A DNA stretch of 33,919 bases from Mogibacterium sp. (GTDB lineage Bacteria > Bacillota > Clostridia > Peptostreptococcales > Anaerovoracaceae): assembly GCA_017433975.1 (NCBI GenBank), contig JAFRGD010000032.1:1-33919 (forward strand). The letters are read 5' to 3'. The notes below the pieces were generated by a model, which did no database searches, had not been told where the DNA came from, and was given only the letters and a program-made list of their open reading frames with translations. Shown piece by piece: positions 16,377-23,486 of the stretch. The translations under genes and the position numbers were made by a program. Positions within the stretch are counted from its first letter, which is position 1, and every line of letters starts with the position of its first letter.

Positions 16377-16871
16377 CTAAAATACAACTGCTAAGTTTAT
16401 CTTGGAAACTCTGTCCGCAGCAAACCTGCGTTCCGTTCCGTCCACATCGACCACGACGTCGTTCCCGTCCTTGCCGATGAGTGTTCCTTCGTAATATTTG
16501 GAGCCGTCCACGGCCTCGTAAAGCCGGATCTCAACGGCTCTGCCGGCGAACCGCACGTAGTCCGACGGCTTGAGGAGCTCGCGGTCGAGCCCCGGCGAGG
16601 AAACCTCGAGATTGTAGCTCCGCTCGATCAGATCCAGCTCGTCCAGCCGGTCTGAAAGCCACCCCGCGACGGCCTCGCACTCGTCGATGCCGACGTACTC
16701 GCTCTCCGCGTCGCCGGCCGCTGCGCCGGTCCACGCCTTGTCGAGATAGACGCGGAGCACCCAGCCCGGGCCTTCTTTCTTATACTCAACTTTGTATACG
16801 TCTAGTCCCTTGTCCGCCAGATAGGTTTCCAGGAGTTCGGTCACCTTGCCGGCGATGTCTACCTTGGCCAT
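16377..16871 (-). CDS. rimP: Ribosome maturation factor RimP
   Basis: A 164-residue protein that assists 30S assembly. The sequence GLDVYKVEYKKEGPGWVLRV, then SYNLEVSSPGLDRELLKPSD, and a C-terminal SH3-like part with TERRFAADRVSKINLA fits the family. The ATG at 16871 has GGGAGG four bases upstream. An upstream open frame exists but runs into the promoter region, so it is not used. It is the first gene of the operon. Confidence 0.95.
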   Translation of the reverse strand: MAKVDIAGKVTELLETYLADKGLDVYKVEYKKEGPGWVLRVYLDKAWTGAAAGDAESEYVGIDECEAVAGWLSDRLDELDLIERSYNLEVSSPGLDRELLKPSDYVRFAGRAVEIRLYEAVDGSKYYEGTLIGKDGNDVVVDVDGTERRFAADRVSKINLAVVF

Positions 16872-16919
16872 GCTGCCTCCCTTTGGGCTGCGGGCGCGCC
16901 CGCTTCCTTCCAAACAAGT

Positions 16920-16946
16920 GGAAAGAGTGGGTTGCCCCACTCTTCC
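16920..16946 (-). promoter_or_regulatory. Leader hairpin of the rimP operon
   Basis: On the minus strand GGAAGAGTGGG pairs with CCCACTCTTTCC around a short loop, with one bulged base. It lies in the 5' leader, about 13 bases after the expected transcription start and 50 bases before rimP. No T-tract follows, so it is not a terminator. It may stabilise the leader or serve autoregulation. Confidence 0.5.
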
Positions 16947-16965
16947 GCTGTAACTTACATTGATA

Positions 16966-16994
16966 TATATAACATAAGGATTCAGTAATTGCAA
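16966..16994 (-). promoter_or_regulatory. Promoter of the rimP-ribF operon
   Basis: On the minus strand TTGCAA (16994-16989) is separated by exactly 17 bases from TATATA (16971-16966), which is preceded by TGT, an extended -10. It lies 95 bases upstream of rimP and just after the end of the upstream ATPase gene. Confidence 0.6.
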
Positions 16995-17015
16995 GGGATT
17001 TTTTGGCGCGGCAGT

Positions 17016-18977
17016 TCAGGCGCTCTTGCCCAGCATGCGCATCGAGTTCAGGATGCAGATGACCGCGACGCCGACGTCCGCGAAGACCGCCCACCACATG
17101 TTGGCGATGCCGACCGCCCCGAGGATCAGGAAAAGAACCTTGATTCCGATGGCGAAGACGATGTTCTGCTTGGAGATGCCGATGGTCTTGTTCGCGATCC
17201 GCATGAGAACCGGTAAGCGGGCCAGGTTGTCGTCCATGATGACGATGTCCGCGGCTTCGATCGCGGCGTCGGACCCCATGGAGCCCATCGCAATGCCGAC
17301 GTCCGCGCGGGACAGGACCGGCGCATCGTTCAGGCCGTCACCGATGAACGCGAGAACGTCCTTCGTATCGATTTCTTTTGCATCAGCGGAATCGCCCTGT
17401 CTGTCGTGCAGCAGCCGCTCCACGACGTCCACCTTGTCGCCCGGCATCAGCTCCGCATAGGTCTCGTCGATCCCGAGCTCGGCGGCCACCGCCTGCGCGA
17501 CCGTGCTACGGTCGCCGGTCAGCATGACCGTCTTGCGGACGCCGAGATTCCGCATCGCGCGGATCGCCTCGGCGGCGCCTTCTTTGATCGTATCCGACAC
17601 TGCGATGGAACCGATGTACGCACTGTCGCAGGCGACGTACACGACCGTCGCAGCTCCGTTGTCGATTGGCTCGTATAGGATCCCCCGCTCGTCCATCAGC
17701 CTGCCGTTCCCGACCAGGACCTCCCGGCCTGTGACCGTCGCAGCGATGCCGCGGCCGCTCAGGTTTTCGGACGACGTCACCTCTTCCAGGTTCACCTCCG
17801 CCCCGTACGCCTCGCGGATGGAGACCGCGATCGGATGCGTCGAAAGCCCCTCCGCCAGCGCGGCGAGGTGCAGGACCTCGTCTTGTGTTCGACCCTCCGC
17901 GGCCTTCACTTCTGAGACCTTGAATTCGCCTTTGGTCAGTGTACCGGTCTTGTCGGTGACGAGCGTCTTGATGCCGGCGGCGAGTTCCAGGTAGTTGGAC
18001 CCCTTGACCAGGATGCCTGCGTTGGACGCCGCCCCGATGCCGCCGAAGAACGCGAGCGGTACCGAAATCACCAGCGCGCATGGGCACGAGATGACCAGGA
18101 AGGTGCAGGCGCGGAGGATCCACGTCGCCGGGTCGCGTGTGATGATCGAAGGAATGATGGCCAGCGCGAGCGCCGCGTAAACCACGATCGGCGTATAATA
18201 CCGGGCAAAGCGCGTGATGAAGTTCTCCGTCTTGGATTTGCGATTGGACGCGTTCTCGACCATTTCGAGGATCTTCGCGACGGTGGAGTCTTCGTATTGC
18301 TTGTCCGCGCGGACCCGCACCGCGTTGTCCCCATTGATGCAGCCTGAGATGATCACGTCACCCGGCTTCACCGTCCGCGGTACGGACTCGCCCGTGAGTG
18401 CCGCGGTGTTGACCAGGCTGACGCCGTCGATGACGGTCCCGTCGACCGGAACCCGCTCCCCCGGTTTGATGACCAGCGTGTCGCCGATCTGCACTTCGTC
18501 CGGGTCGATGACTTCCACCGTCCCGTCCTCCGCGACGCGGTTCGCGAACTCCGGCGCGATGTCCATGAGTTCCTTGATGGAGCGGCGGGACTTTCCGACC
18601 GCGTACCCCTGGAACCACTCGCCGACCTGGTAGAACAGCATGACCGCGACGGCTTCACTGTTCTCCCCGATGACGAACGCGCCGACCGTCGCCAGCGTCA
18701 TCAGAAACGCCTCGTCCATGAAGCGCCGGTTCTTGATGTTGCTCAGGCAGGTCTTGACGACGTCACCGCCGCAGATGAAGTACGGGATGAGGTACAGGAC
18801 CAGCATGACCCAGCGGTTGTTGAAGACCGACAGGAGGGACGGCGCGGCCGTGCTCGTGAACTCGTCCGTGACGTATGGGTGCGCCGGCGCGACCACGTGT
18901 TCGAGCACCATCAGCACCGCAAAGATCACAGCCGCGATGATGATCCGTTTCAGTTGTTTCTTCAGTTTCTTGCTCAT
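17016..18977 (-). CDS. P1B-type heavy-metal ATPase (Zn/Cd/Pb exporter type)
   Basis: A 653-residue cation pump. The membrane metal site is SCPCALVISVPLAF with CPC at 298-300, the pattern of zinc/cadmium/lead exporters rather than copper pumps. Other P-type motifs are TGES (195-198), DKTGTLT with the phosphorylated Asp342, LSTHPIA (nucleotide-binding His-Pro), MLTGDRS, GDGLNDAPVL and AAIEAADIVIM. No N-terminal HMA domain is present, since the protein begins directly with a basic stretch and a membrane helix; a separate HMA protein is encoded just upstream. The start is uncertain between ATG 18977 (MSKKLKK) and 18989 (MDVIMSKK); neither has a strong Shine-Dalgarno site. Regulation is probably by the SmtB-type repressor gene upstream. 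Confidence 0.92.
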   Translation of the reverse strand: MSKKLKKQLKRIIIAAVIFAVLMVLEHVVAPAHPYVTDEFTSTAAPSLLSVFNNRWVMLVLYLIPYFICGGDVVKTCLSNIKNRRFMDEAFLMTLATVGAFVIGENSEAVAVMLFYQVGEWFQGYAVGKSRRSIKELMDIAPEFANRVAEDGTVEVIDPDEVQIGDTLVIKPGERVPVDGTVIDGVSLVNTAALTGESVPRTVKPGDVIISGCINGDNAVRVRADKQYEDSTVAKILEMVENASNRKSKTENFITRFARYYTPIVVYAALALAIIPSIITRDPATWILRACTFLVISCPCALVISVPLAFFGGIGAASNAGILVKGSNYLELAAGIKTLVTDKTGTLTKGEFKVSEVKAAEGRTQDEVLHLAALAEGLSTHPIAVSIREAYGAEVNLEEVTSSENLSGRGIAATVTGREVLVGNGRLMDERGILYEPIDNGAATVVYVACDSAYIGSIAVSDTIKEGAAEAIRAMRNLGVRKTVMLTGDRSTVAQAVAAELGIDETYAELMPGDKVDVVERLLHDRQGDSADAKEIDTKDVLAFIGDGLNDAPVLSRADVGIAMGSMGSDAAIEAADIVIMDDNLARLPVLMRIANKTIGISKQNIVFAIGIKVLFLILGAVGIANMWWAVFADVGVAVICILNSMRMLGKSA

Positions 18978-18994
18978 AATAACGTCCATGCAGG

Positions 18995-19018
18995 AGGCCG
19001 GACGTGAACGCCCGGCCT
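18995..19018. promoter_or_regulatory. Hairpin between the HMA gene and the ATPase gene
   Basis: AGGCCGG and CCGGCCT form a 7-bp GC-rich stem with a further CGT/ACG pairing inside the loop region. It lies between the HMA stop (19032) and the ATPase start. No T-tract follows on the minus strand, so it is more likely an mRNA processing or translation-control element than a strong terminator. Confidence 0.5.
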
Positions 19019-19031
19019 TTGTGACTCCTCG

Positions 19032-19250
19032 TTAACGAATGACCTCGCAGTCCGGCTCGACCTTCGCGATGACCGCGCAGACCTCGTCCATGATCTCCTC
19101 AAAGCGCTCGTCGTCCGCGTCGATGATCAGCTTTTGCGTCATGTAATTGACCGTAGCCTCGTTCACGCCCTCGATCTTATTGATCGCGGCTTCCATTTTG
19201 GCGGCGCAGTTCGCGCAGTCGACTTCGTCCAGGTTGAATTTCTTCTTCAT
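19032..19250 (-). CDS. Free-standing HMA-domain metallochaperone
   Basis: A 72-residue ferredoxin-like heavy-metal-associated protein. The metal site is DCANCAAKME, with Cys12 and Cys15 in CxxC. The Asp before the first Cys (DCxxC) is the variant found with zinc or cadmium ATPases rather than copper ones. The remainder (INKIEGVNEATVNYMTQKL) fits the HMA fold. The ATG follows AAGGAG at good spacing. It probably hands metal to, or acts as the detached N-terminal domain of, the ATPase encoded downstream. Confidence 0.88.
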   Translation of the reverse strand: MKKKFNLDEVDCANCAAKMEAAINKIEGVNEATVNYMTQKLIIDADDERFEEIMDEVCAVIAKVEPDCEVIR

Positions 19251-19301
19251 GTCAGTTCTCCTTTATAAAATAGTTATAAAAAAATTATACGTTCGATTCG
19301 A

Positions 19302-19317
19302 AAGCCGTCGCCGGCTT
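19302..19317 (-). promoter_or_regulatory. GNRA-capped hairpin between the repressor and HMA genes
   Basis: On the minus strand AAGCCG-GCGA-CGGCTT forms a 6-bp stem capped by a GCGA tetraloop, six bases after the repressor stop codon. An A/T-rich stretch follows after 12 bases rather than directly, so it is a weak terminator at best. A differential-expression role within the operon is an inference. Confidence 0.4.
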
Positions 19318-19322
19318 GGTCC

Positions 19323-19652
19323 CTACTCCTCTTCCTCGATGTGCTCCTTGCCCATCGCGATGATCATCTTTACGTGGTCGTCGTCGAGGGAGTAAAGCAT
19401 CGCCTTGCCCGCGCGGCGGGCCTTGACGAGCTTGGACGCCTTGAGGGTCTTGAGCTGATGAGAGATCGCGGACTGATTCATGTCCAGGTCCTGGCAGATC
19501 TCGCTGACGTTCTTCTCCCCGTCAAAAAGCGCATACATGATCTTGATCCGCGTGGAGTCCCCGAACATCTTGAACAGGTCCGCCAGCTCCATCAGTTCGA
19601 CCTCGTCGACGTCACCGATGGAATTCACGAGTTTCAGCTCTTCCTGACCCAT
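19323..19652 (-). CDS. ArsR/SmtB-family metal-sensing repressor (CzrA/SmtB alpha-5 type)
   Basis: A 109-residue winged-helix repressor. The DNA-recognition region is VSEICQDLDMNQSAISHQLK, followed by the wing ARRAGKAMLYSL. The C-terminal helix has Asp91-x-His93-x10-His104-x2-Glu107, exactly the spacing and residue set of the SmtB zinc site (D104, H106, H117, E120). The alpha-3 CxC site used for arsenic or lead is absent; there is only one Cys (53). So zinc, or a similar divalent ion, should release it from DNA. The ATG at 19652 has AAAGAGG upstream; longer upstream frames would run through the operator and the neighbouring repeat. It is the first gene of the metal operon. Confidence 0.93.
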   Translation of the reverse strand: MGQEELKLVNSIGDVDEVELMELADLFKMFGDSTRIKIMYALFDGEKNVSEICQDLDMNQSAISHQLKTLKASKLVKARRAGKAMLYSLDDDHVKMIIAMGKEHIEEEE

Positions 19653-19671
19653 TTTTGCACCTCTTTCTCTA

Positions 19672-19687
19672 ATGAATGTTTGTTCAT
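19672..19687. promoter_or_regulatory. SmtB/CzrA-type operator
   Basis: ATGAA-N6-TTCAT is an inverted repeat with the TGAA-N6-TTCA core known from ArsR/SmtB operators. It lies 20 bases before the repressor start, downstream of the probable promoter, consistent with autoregulation. Confidence 0.6.
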
Positions 19688-19721
19688 ATGAATATATTAT
19701 CATATATTCATCATTTGTCAA
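19688..19721 (-). promoter_or_regulatory. Promoter and second operator of the metal operon
   Basis: On the minus strand a perfect TTGACA (19721-19716) is followed after 16 bases by TAATAT, a four-of-six -10. A perfect inverted repeat ATGAATATAT-N4-ATATATTCAT (19688-19711) covers the spacer and -10, the right place for a repressor to block polymerase. It directly abuts the TGAA-N6-TTCA operator. Confidence 0.6.
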
Positions 19722-19749
19722 TACCGAAGATCTTTTTTTGCAAAGAAAA

Positions 19750-19775
19750 TCCCCGGCAGCCCAGGCCACCGGGGA
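19750..19775 (-). terminator. Terminator of the sigma/propeller operon
   Basis: On the minus strand TCCCCGG and CCGGGGA form a 7-bp stem around a 12-base loop, followed by TTTTCTTT. It lies about 45 bases after the propeller stop codon, beyond the REP-like element. Confidence 0.75.
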
Positions 19776-19790
19776 AGAATGAATGATTTT

Positions 19791-19820
19791 GATGAAAACC
19801 GGAACCGTCCCCGACTTCAC
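19791..19820. repeat. REP-like repeat, copy 2
   Basis: GATGAAAACCGG-AACCGTCCCC-GACTTCAC directly follows the stop codon of the propeller gene. It is nearly identical to the copy at 22431-22461 and shares the GGGACGGT core and TGAAA/TTCA ends with 1974-2004. Confidence 0.7.
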
Positions 19821-21890
19821 TTACCCGACGTACTTGAAACCGGTAATCATGTCGAAGTCGTCCGCCGCGTAGATGTAGTCACCGATGTAGATGCAACGCT
19901 TTACACCGTCCTCGCCGATGATGTGGTCGTCGACGATCTCGAGCTTGTCGCCCGCCTTGAAGACCAGCACGCCGCCGTGGCGCTCGTTCTCCGCCGGGAC
20001 CGCCGGCTCCGTCGCCGCGATGGTGTCCTCTGCATCGACGGTCGACTCCTCGATGATAACGTCCTCCTCGACCTCAACCGGTTCCTCGTCGTAGTACTCG
20101 TAATGCTCGAAGTAGTACGGAATCGCGAGGTAGCCGGCGCCTTTGTTCTGCAGCAGGCCGTGGTGGTCGTACTGCGCGACGCTGGAAGTATCCTTGTACT
20201 CCTTGCTGTCGAGGACCTTTGGCTCGGACGGGTTGCTGATGTCGAAGAGCGCGATCTTGAGGCCGTCCGTGTAGATGCCGCCGTATTCGTTTTCGGCCGT
20301 GCGGTATCCGATGCCGACCAGGCGGTTCTCGCCGACCGGCGCGAGCAGGGTCGAGAAGCCCTCGATCTCCACTTCTCCGTCGATTGCCGGGGCTGTCGGG
20401 TCGCTGAGGTCCAGGACGAAGAGCGGGTCGGTCCGTTCAAACGTGATGACGTAGCCCTTGTCGCCGATGAAGCGCACCGCCTCGATGTGCTCGTTCCGGG
20501 CGAAGCCGGTCACGCGGCCGACCTCCTCGAGCGAGCTGTCGAGCACGAACAGGTTGTTCACGTCTTTTCCGCTCTTGTTCGACGTCGTCGCGACGCGCAG
20601 ATAGCCGTCCTTCTCGTCCAGCGCGAACTGTCCGTAAAGCGAGCCTCTGACCTTGCCGGTCTCCGCGAACTCAAGCTTGCCGCCGTTCAGGTTGACCTTG
20701 GCGATCAGGGTCGTGATCTGGTTGGAGGAGCCGTCCTCCGTCGTGATGTAACGGTACTGCGTCTCCGCGAGGTAAAGGTGCTCCGTGTTGCAGTAGACGG
20801 TGTCGCCCGAGCCGAAGATGGCTTTGCTCTTGCTGCGGATCTCCTTGCCGTCATCGACGTCGATGGAACTGACGACGATGTAGGAGGAGTTCTGCGGATC
20901 CGGGAAGGTGCAGATGTCATTCACGCCCATCGTCTCGTAGCTGCCGTTGCGGGTGACGTACGGGATGTATCTGTCGCGGTCCGCGTAGTAATTCGTAATG
21001 AGGTAGACCACGCCGCCGGTCAGCCGGCTCGTACGGACGTAGCCGGACTGCTTGAACTCCTTGAGGAGCTCCGGATGCTTTGGATCGCTGACGTCGTAAA
21101 TCTTGACGTAGGACCGTTCGCTGTCCTTGCTGTCGTTCGTGTAAAGCGTACCGACCGCAACGAGTTTGTTGTTGTAAAGGTAGATGTTATTGATATAGCC
21201 GTCTTCGTTGAAGTCGCTGATCATGCCGACTTCCCGGGCCTTGCCGTCCGCCGCGCTCCAGACCGCAATCTCGCGCTCCGCGGTCACGAGGTAAACGTAC
21301 TTGCCATCGGTCTTGATAATGTCCGCCTCGTCCACGCCTTCGACCTGTTTGTAAGTCTCGGAGAAGTCGTCGCCCTTGGCGGAATCGTTTGCCGCCACCG
21401 CCACCGGCGCGCTGTCCTCGCGGTCCTCCTCGACGGCCATGCCCATGTCGTATTCTTCTTTTACGTAATAGCCGAAACCGCCAGAGTAGTAGTATTGGTT
21501 CATGCTCCGGACGAGCCGCTTGATCTGCCGCTCGCTCGTGAACGTCCTAAGCTCACCATCGACCATCGAAGTGTCCGGCGGCTGGTTCATCGCGTGGTTC
21601 ACGATCGGGACCGTGATCACCGCGATTAGTAGGCACGCTGTCAGCGACAGCAGCTGTTTCCGCAGGCTGCGCCGCGGCTTCGCCGGTTTGAAGCCCACCG
21701 CATCGGCCGCTTTGTTCGCTTTTGCAGCCGCGCCGGCCTTTGCGTTGACCAGCCGCGGAGCGTTCTTCGCTTCCTCGGCCTCGAGCATCGCAAGAATGTT
21801 TTCTTTCGACAAGCTCTCCGGCGCCCGCAGGCCGTCCGCGTCGAATTTATTCTGGATGAATTCCAGATCCTTGTTGTCCAGTTCCGTCAT
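19821..21890 (-). CDS. Membrane-anchored beta-propeller domain protein, partner of the ECF sigma factor
   Basis: A 689-residue protein of the secreted beta-propeller family (as in Pfam PF09826, from recall). Residues 1-75 are soluble and charged, with SLSKENILAMLEAEEAKNAP. Residues of about 80-97 are a single membrane helix preceded by KPRRSLRKQ, so the N-terminus is inside and the rest outside. The large outer part has repeated blade-like motifs, such as VEGVDEADIIKTDGKYVYLV, LFVLDLSDPTAPAIDGEVEI and IALFDISNPSEPKVLDSKEY, and a metal/acidic-rich segment near the end (EEPVEVEEDVIIEEST). The ATG at 21890 has GGAGGGG eight bases upstream, inside the end of the sigma gene, so the two are coupled. 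By analogy the inner domain may bind and restrain the sigma factor, but that is inference. Confidence 0.88.
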   Translation of the reverse strand: MTELDNKDLEFIQNKFDADGLRAPESLSKENILAMLEAEEAKNAPRLVNAKAGAAAKANKAADAVGFKPAKPRRSLRKQLLSLTACLLIAVITVPIVNHAMNQPPDTSMVDGELRTFTSERQIKRLVRSMNQYYYSGGFGYYVKEEYDMGMAVEEDREDSAPVAVAANDSAKGDDFSETYKQVEGVDEADIIKTDGKYVYLVTAEREIAVWSAADGKAREVGMISDFNEDGYINNIYLYNNKLVAVGTLYTNDSKDSERSYVKIYDVSDPKHPELLKEFKQSGYVRTSRLTGGVVYLITNYYADRDRYIPYVTRNGSYETMGVNDICTFPDPQNSSYIVVSSIDVDDGKEIRSKSKAIFGSGDTVYCNTEHLYLAETQYRYITTEDGSSNQITTLIAKVNLNGGKLEFAETGKVRGSLYGQFALDEKDGYLRVATTSNKSGKDVNNLFVLDSSLEEVGRVTGFARNEHIEAVRFIGDKGYVITFERTDPLFVLDLSDPTAPAIDGEVEIEGFSTLLAPVGENRLVGIGYRTAENEYGGIYTDGLKIALFDISNPSEPKVLDSKEYKDTSSVAQYDHHGLLQNKGAGYLAIPYYFEHYEYYDEEPVEVEEDVIIEESTVDAEDTIAATEPAVPAENERHGGVLVFKAGDKLEIVDDHIIGEDGVKRCIYIGDYIYAADDFDMITGFKYVG

Positions 21891-21895
21891 TTGTA

Positions 21896-22405
21896 TCACC
21901 CCTCCAGATAGTTCCTCATCTTTGTCAGGCTCCGGGAAAGCTTGGACCGGACGCCGCCGGCCGTCATGCCAACCTGCGCCGCGATCTCCTCGCTCGTCAG
22001 CCCCGCGACCGCGGAAAGCAGGACGATGTCCGCCTCTGACTGGCTGAGCTGCGCGAGCGCCTCCCGGACTTCGACCGACACCGTATCCGCCTGCGTCTGC
22101 CCGACGTAAAAGTCCTGCGCCGCGGCGGTCTTCTCGCGGTCGAGGATCGTCAGTTTAATCCTGCGCGCGCAGCACCGTGACAGGATCCGGAAGATCCAGG
22201 TCTGAAACGCCGCGCTGCTCCGCAGAATGCCGATCTGTTTCCACGCGGAAAGGATGCACTCTGAAACCGCGTCCTCCGCGTCTTCGCGGTTGCCCAGCCG
22301 GTAATAGGCATACCTGTACAGCTTATCTTTGTACAGGTCGTATAACGCGCAGAACGCGTCTTTGTCCCCGGCGATCGCCCGCTCGATCAGTTGCGTGTTG
22401 TCCAT
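21896..22405 (-). CDS. ECF-type RNA polymerase sigma factor
   Basis: A 169-residue sigma-70 family protein with only regions 2 and 4. Region 2 (about 5-75) has AFCALYDLYKDKLYRYAYYR and DAEDAVSECILSAWKQI. Region 4 (about 113-165) has LAQLSQSEADIVLLSAV and the helix-turn-helix LTSEEIAAQVGMTAGGVRSK. The ATG at 22405 has GGAG six bases upstream; the ATG at 22411 abuts that site. The gene is directly upstream of, and coupled to, the propeller gene, the usual sigma/anti-sigma arrangement. A REP-like element lies 26 bases upstream of the start. Confidence 0.93.
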   Translation of the reverse strand: MDNTQLIERAIAGDKDAFCALYDLYKDKLYRYAYYRLGNREDAEDAVSECILSAWKQIGILRSSAAFQTWIFRILSRCCARRIKLTILDREKTAAAQDFYVGQTQADTVSVEVREALAQLSQSEADIVLLSAVAGLTSEEIAAQVGMTAGGVRSKLSRSLTKMRNYLEG

Positions 22406-22430
22406 TGTCATCTCCGTCGATATGGGGAGG

Positions 22431-22461
22431 GGTGAAAACCGGAACCGTCCCCGATTTCACC
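22431..22461. repeat. REP-like repeat, copy 3
   Basis: GGTGAAAACCGG-AACCGTCCCCG-ATTTCACC has 7-bp complementary ends (GGTGAAA/TTTCACC) and is nearly identical to 19791-19820 in the same orientation. It lies just upstream of the sigma gene, so the two copies bracket the sigma/propeller pair. Confidence 0.75.
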
Positions 22462-22492
22462 TGCCGTCCCGCTGAAAAGGCCTTCTATCAAT

Positions 22493-22534
22493 AGAGTGTG
22501 CAACGAGGGGTGAAACTGTTGCACACTCTTTTTT
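22493..22534 (+). terminator. Orphan plus-strand terminator-like hairpin
   Basis: AGAGTGTGCAAC and GTTGCACACTCT form a perfect 12-bp stem around a 13-base loop, followed by six T residues on the plus strand. There is no plus-strand gene upstream for it to end; both neighbours are on the minus strand. The loop contains GAGGGGTGAAA, also found at the edge of the nearby REP-like repeat. Confidence 0.65.
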
Positions 22535-22562
22535 GAGTTTCGTTTGAAATTACTGCAGGGCT

Positions 22563-23486
22563 TCAGATCTTGTCGTCGAGCCACGCAAGGAGGTCTTCGT
22601 AGACCTGGGCCCGGTCGAGCTCGTTCAGGATCTCATGCCGGTCGTTTTCATAAAGCATGATATCGACGCTGCACGGGGAATATTTCTTGTATGCCTCGTA
22701 TGTCTGGCGAACGCCCTTGCCGTTGCCGCCGACCGGGTCCTCCGCGCCGGAAACGATGAGGAGCGGCAGCCCCTCCGGGAGGCCGGCCATTTTCTTCTTG
22801 TCGTGCGCGACCTGCATGCCCTTGAACATGTTGTTGTAGCCGTCCACCGTGAACATGAACGTGCACCAGTCCTCGTTGAGGTACCAGTCGACGATCTCTT
22901 CGTCCCTGGTCAGCCAGTCCGCCGCGGTGCGCGGGTTCTTGAACTGTTTGTTGTATGCGCCGATGGCCATGTTGTTAATGAAGGTGCTGCGATAGCGCTT
23001 GCCCTTGACCTTGCCGATCAGGCTGGAAAGCGCCTTGCCCGCGGTGAGCGCCGCGCCCGGCTGCCAGCCGGTGCCCATGATGATGACGCCGCGGAGCCCC
23101 GCCGCGTGGTCCGTGATGTACTGCCGGACCAGGAACGACCCCATGCTGTGGCCCAGCATGAAATACGGGAGGCCTGGGTATTTCTCGGAAGTCATGTTGC
23201 GCAGGCGGTCGATGTCCTGGATGACGTGCGCGTTTCCGTTCTCCCCGAAGTAGCCGTGGTCCTCGTCCGTCACGACGGACTCGCCGTGGCCGAGGTGGTC
23301 GTTTCCCACGACGACGTAGCCGTGGTCCGCGAGGAAGGCCGCAAAGTCACCGTACCGGCCGATGAACTCGACCATGCCGTGCAGAATCTGCAGCACCGCC
23401 TTCGGCTCACCGTCCGGGGTCCAGGACCTCGCGTGGATCTTTGTTCTGCCGTCACTGGACGGATAGTAGAAGTCTTCTTTTTTCAT
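22563..23486 (-). CDS. Alpha/beta hydrolase, lysophospholipase/monoacylglycerol lipase-like
   Basis: A 307-residue serine hydrolase of the Hydrolase_4 type. The nucleophile is Ser114 in LGHSMGSFL; the oxyanion region is ILHGMVEFIGRY; the acid is probably the Asp in VSGAEDPVGG; and the His is in NDRHEILNE. The pattern FLADHGYVVVGNDHLGHGES is typical of monoacylglycerol lipases and lysophospholipases. It probably cleaves a lipid ester in the cytoplasm; no signal peptide is seen. Its ATG overlaps the preceding methyltransferase stop by four bases (ATGA), so the two are translationally coupled. Confidence 0.9.
   Translation of the reverse strand: MKKEDFYYPSSDGRTKIHARSWTPDGEPKAVLQILHGMVEFIGRYGDFAAFLADHGYVVVGNDHLGHGESVVTDEDHGYFGENGNAHVIQDIDRLRNMTSEKYPGLPYFMLGHSMGSFLVRQYITDHAAGLRGVIIMGTGWQPGAALTAGKALSSLIGKVKGKRYRSTFINNMAIGAYNKQFKNPRTAADWLTRDEEIVDWYLNEDWCTFMFTVDGYNNMFKGMQVAHDKKKMAGLPEGLPLLIVSGAEDPVGGNGKGVRQTYEAYKKYSPCSVDIMLYENDRHEILNELDRAQVYEDLLAWLDDKI

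Noticed and set aside
19779..21629. A 616-codon plus-strand open frame over the propeller gene
   Set aside because: It is an antisense shadow with Val/Asp/Leu/Arg-rich low-complexity translation.
22405..22560. Autoregulated ECF promoter before the sigma gene
   Set aside because: A GGAAC-like -35 is part of the REP-like repeat and no convincing -10 follows at proper spacing.
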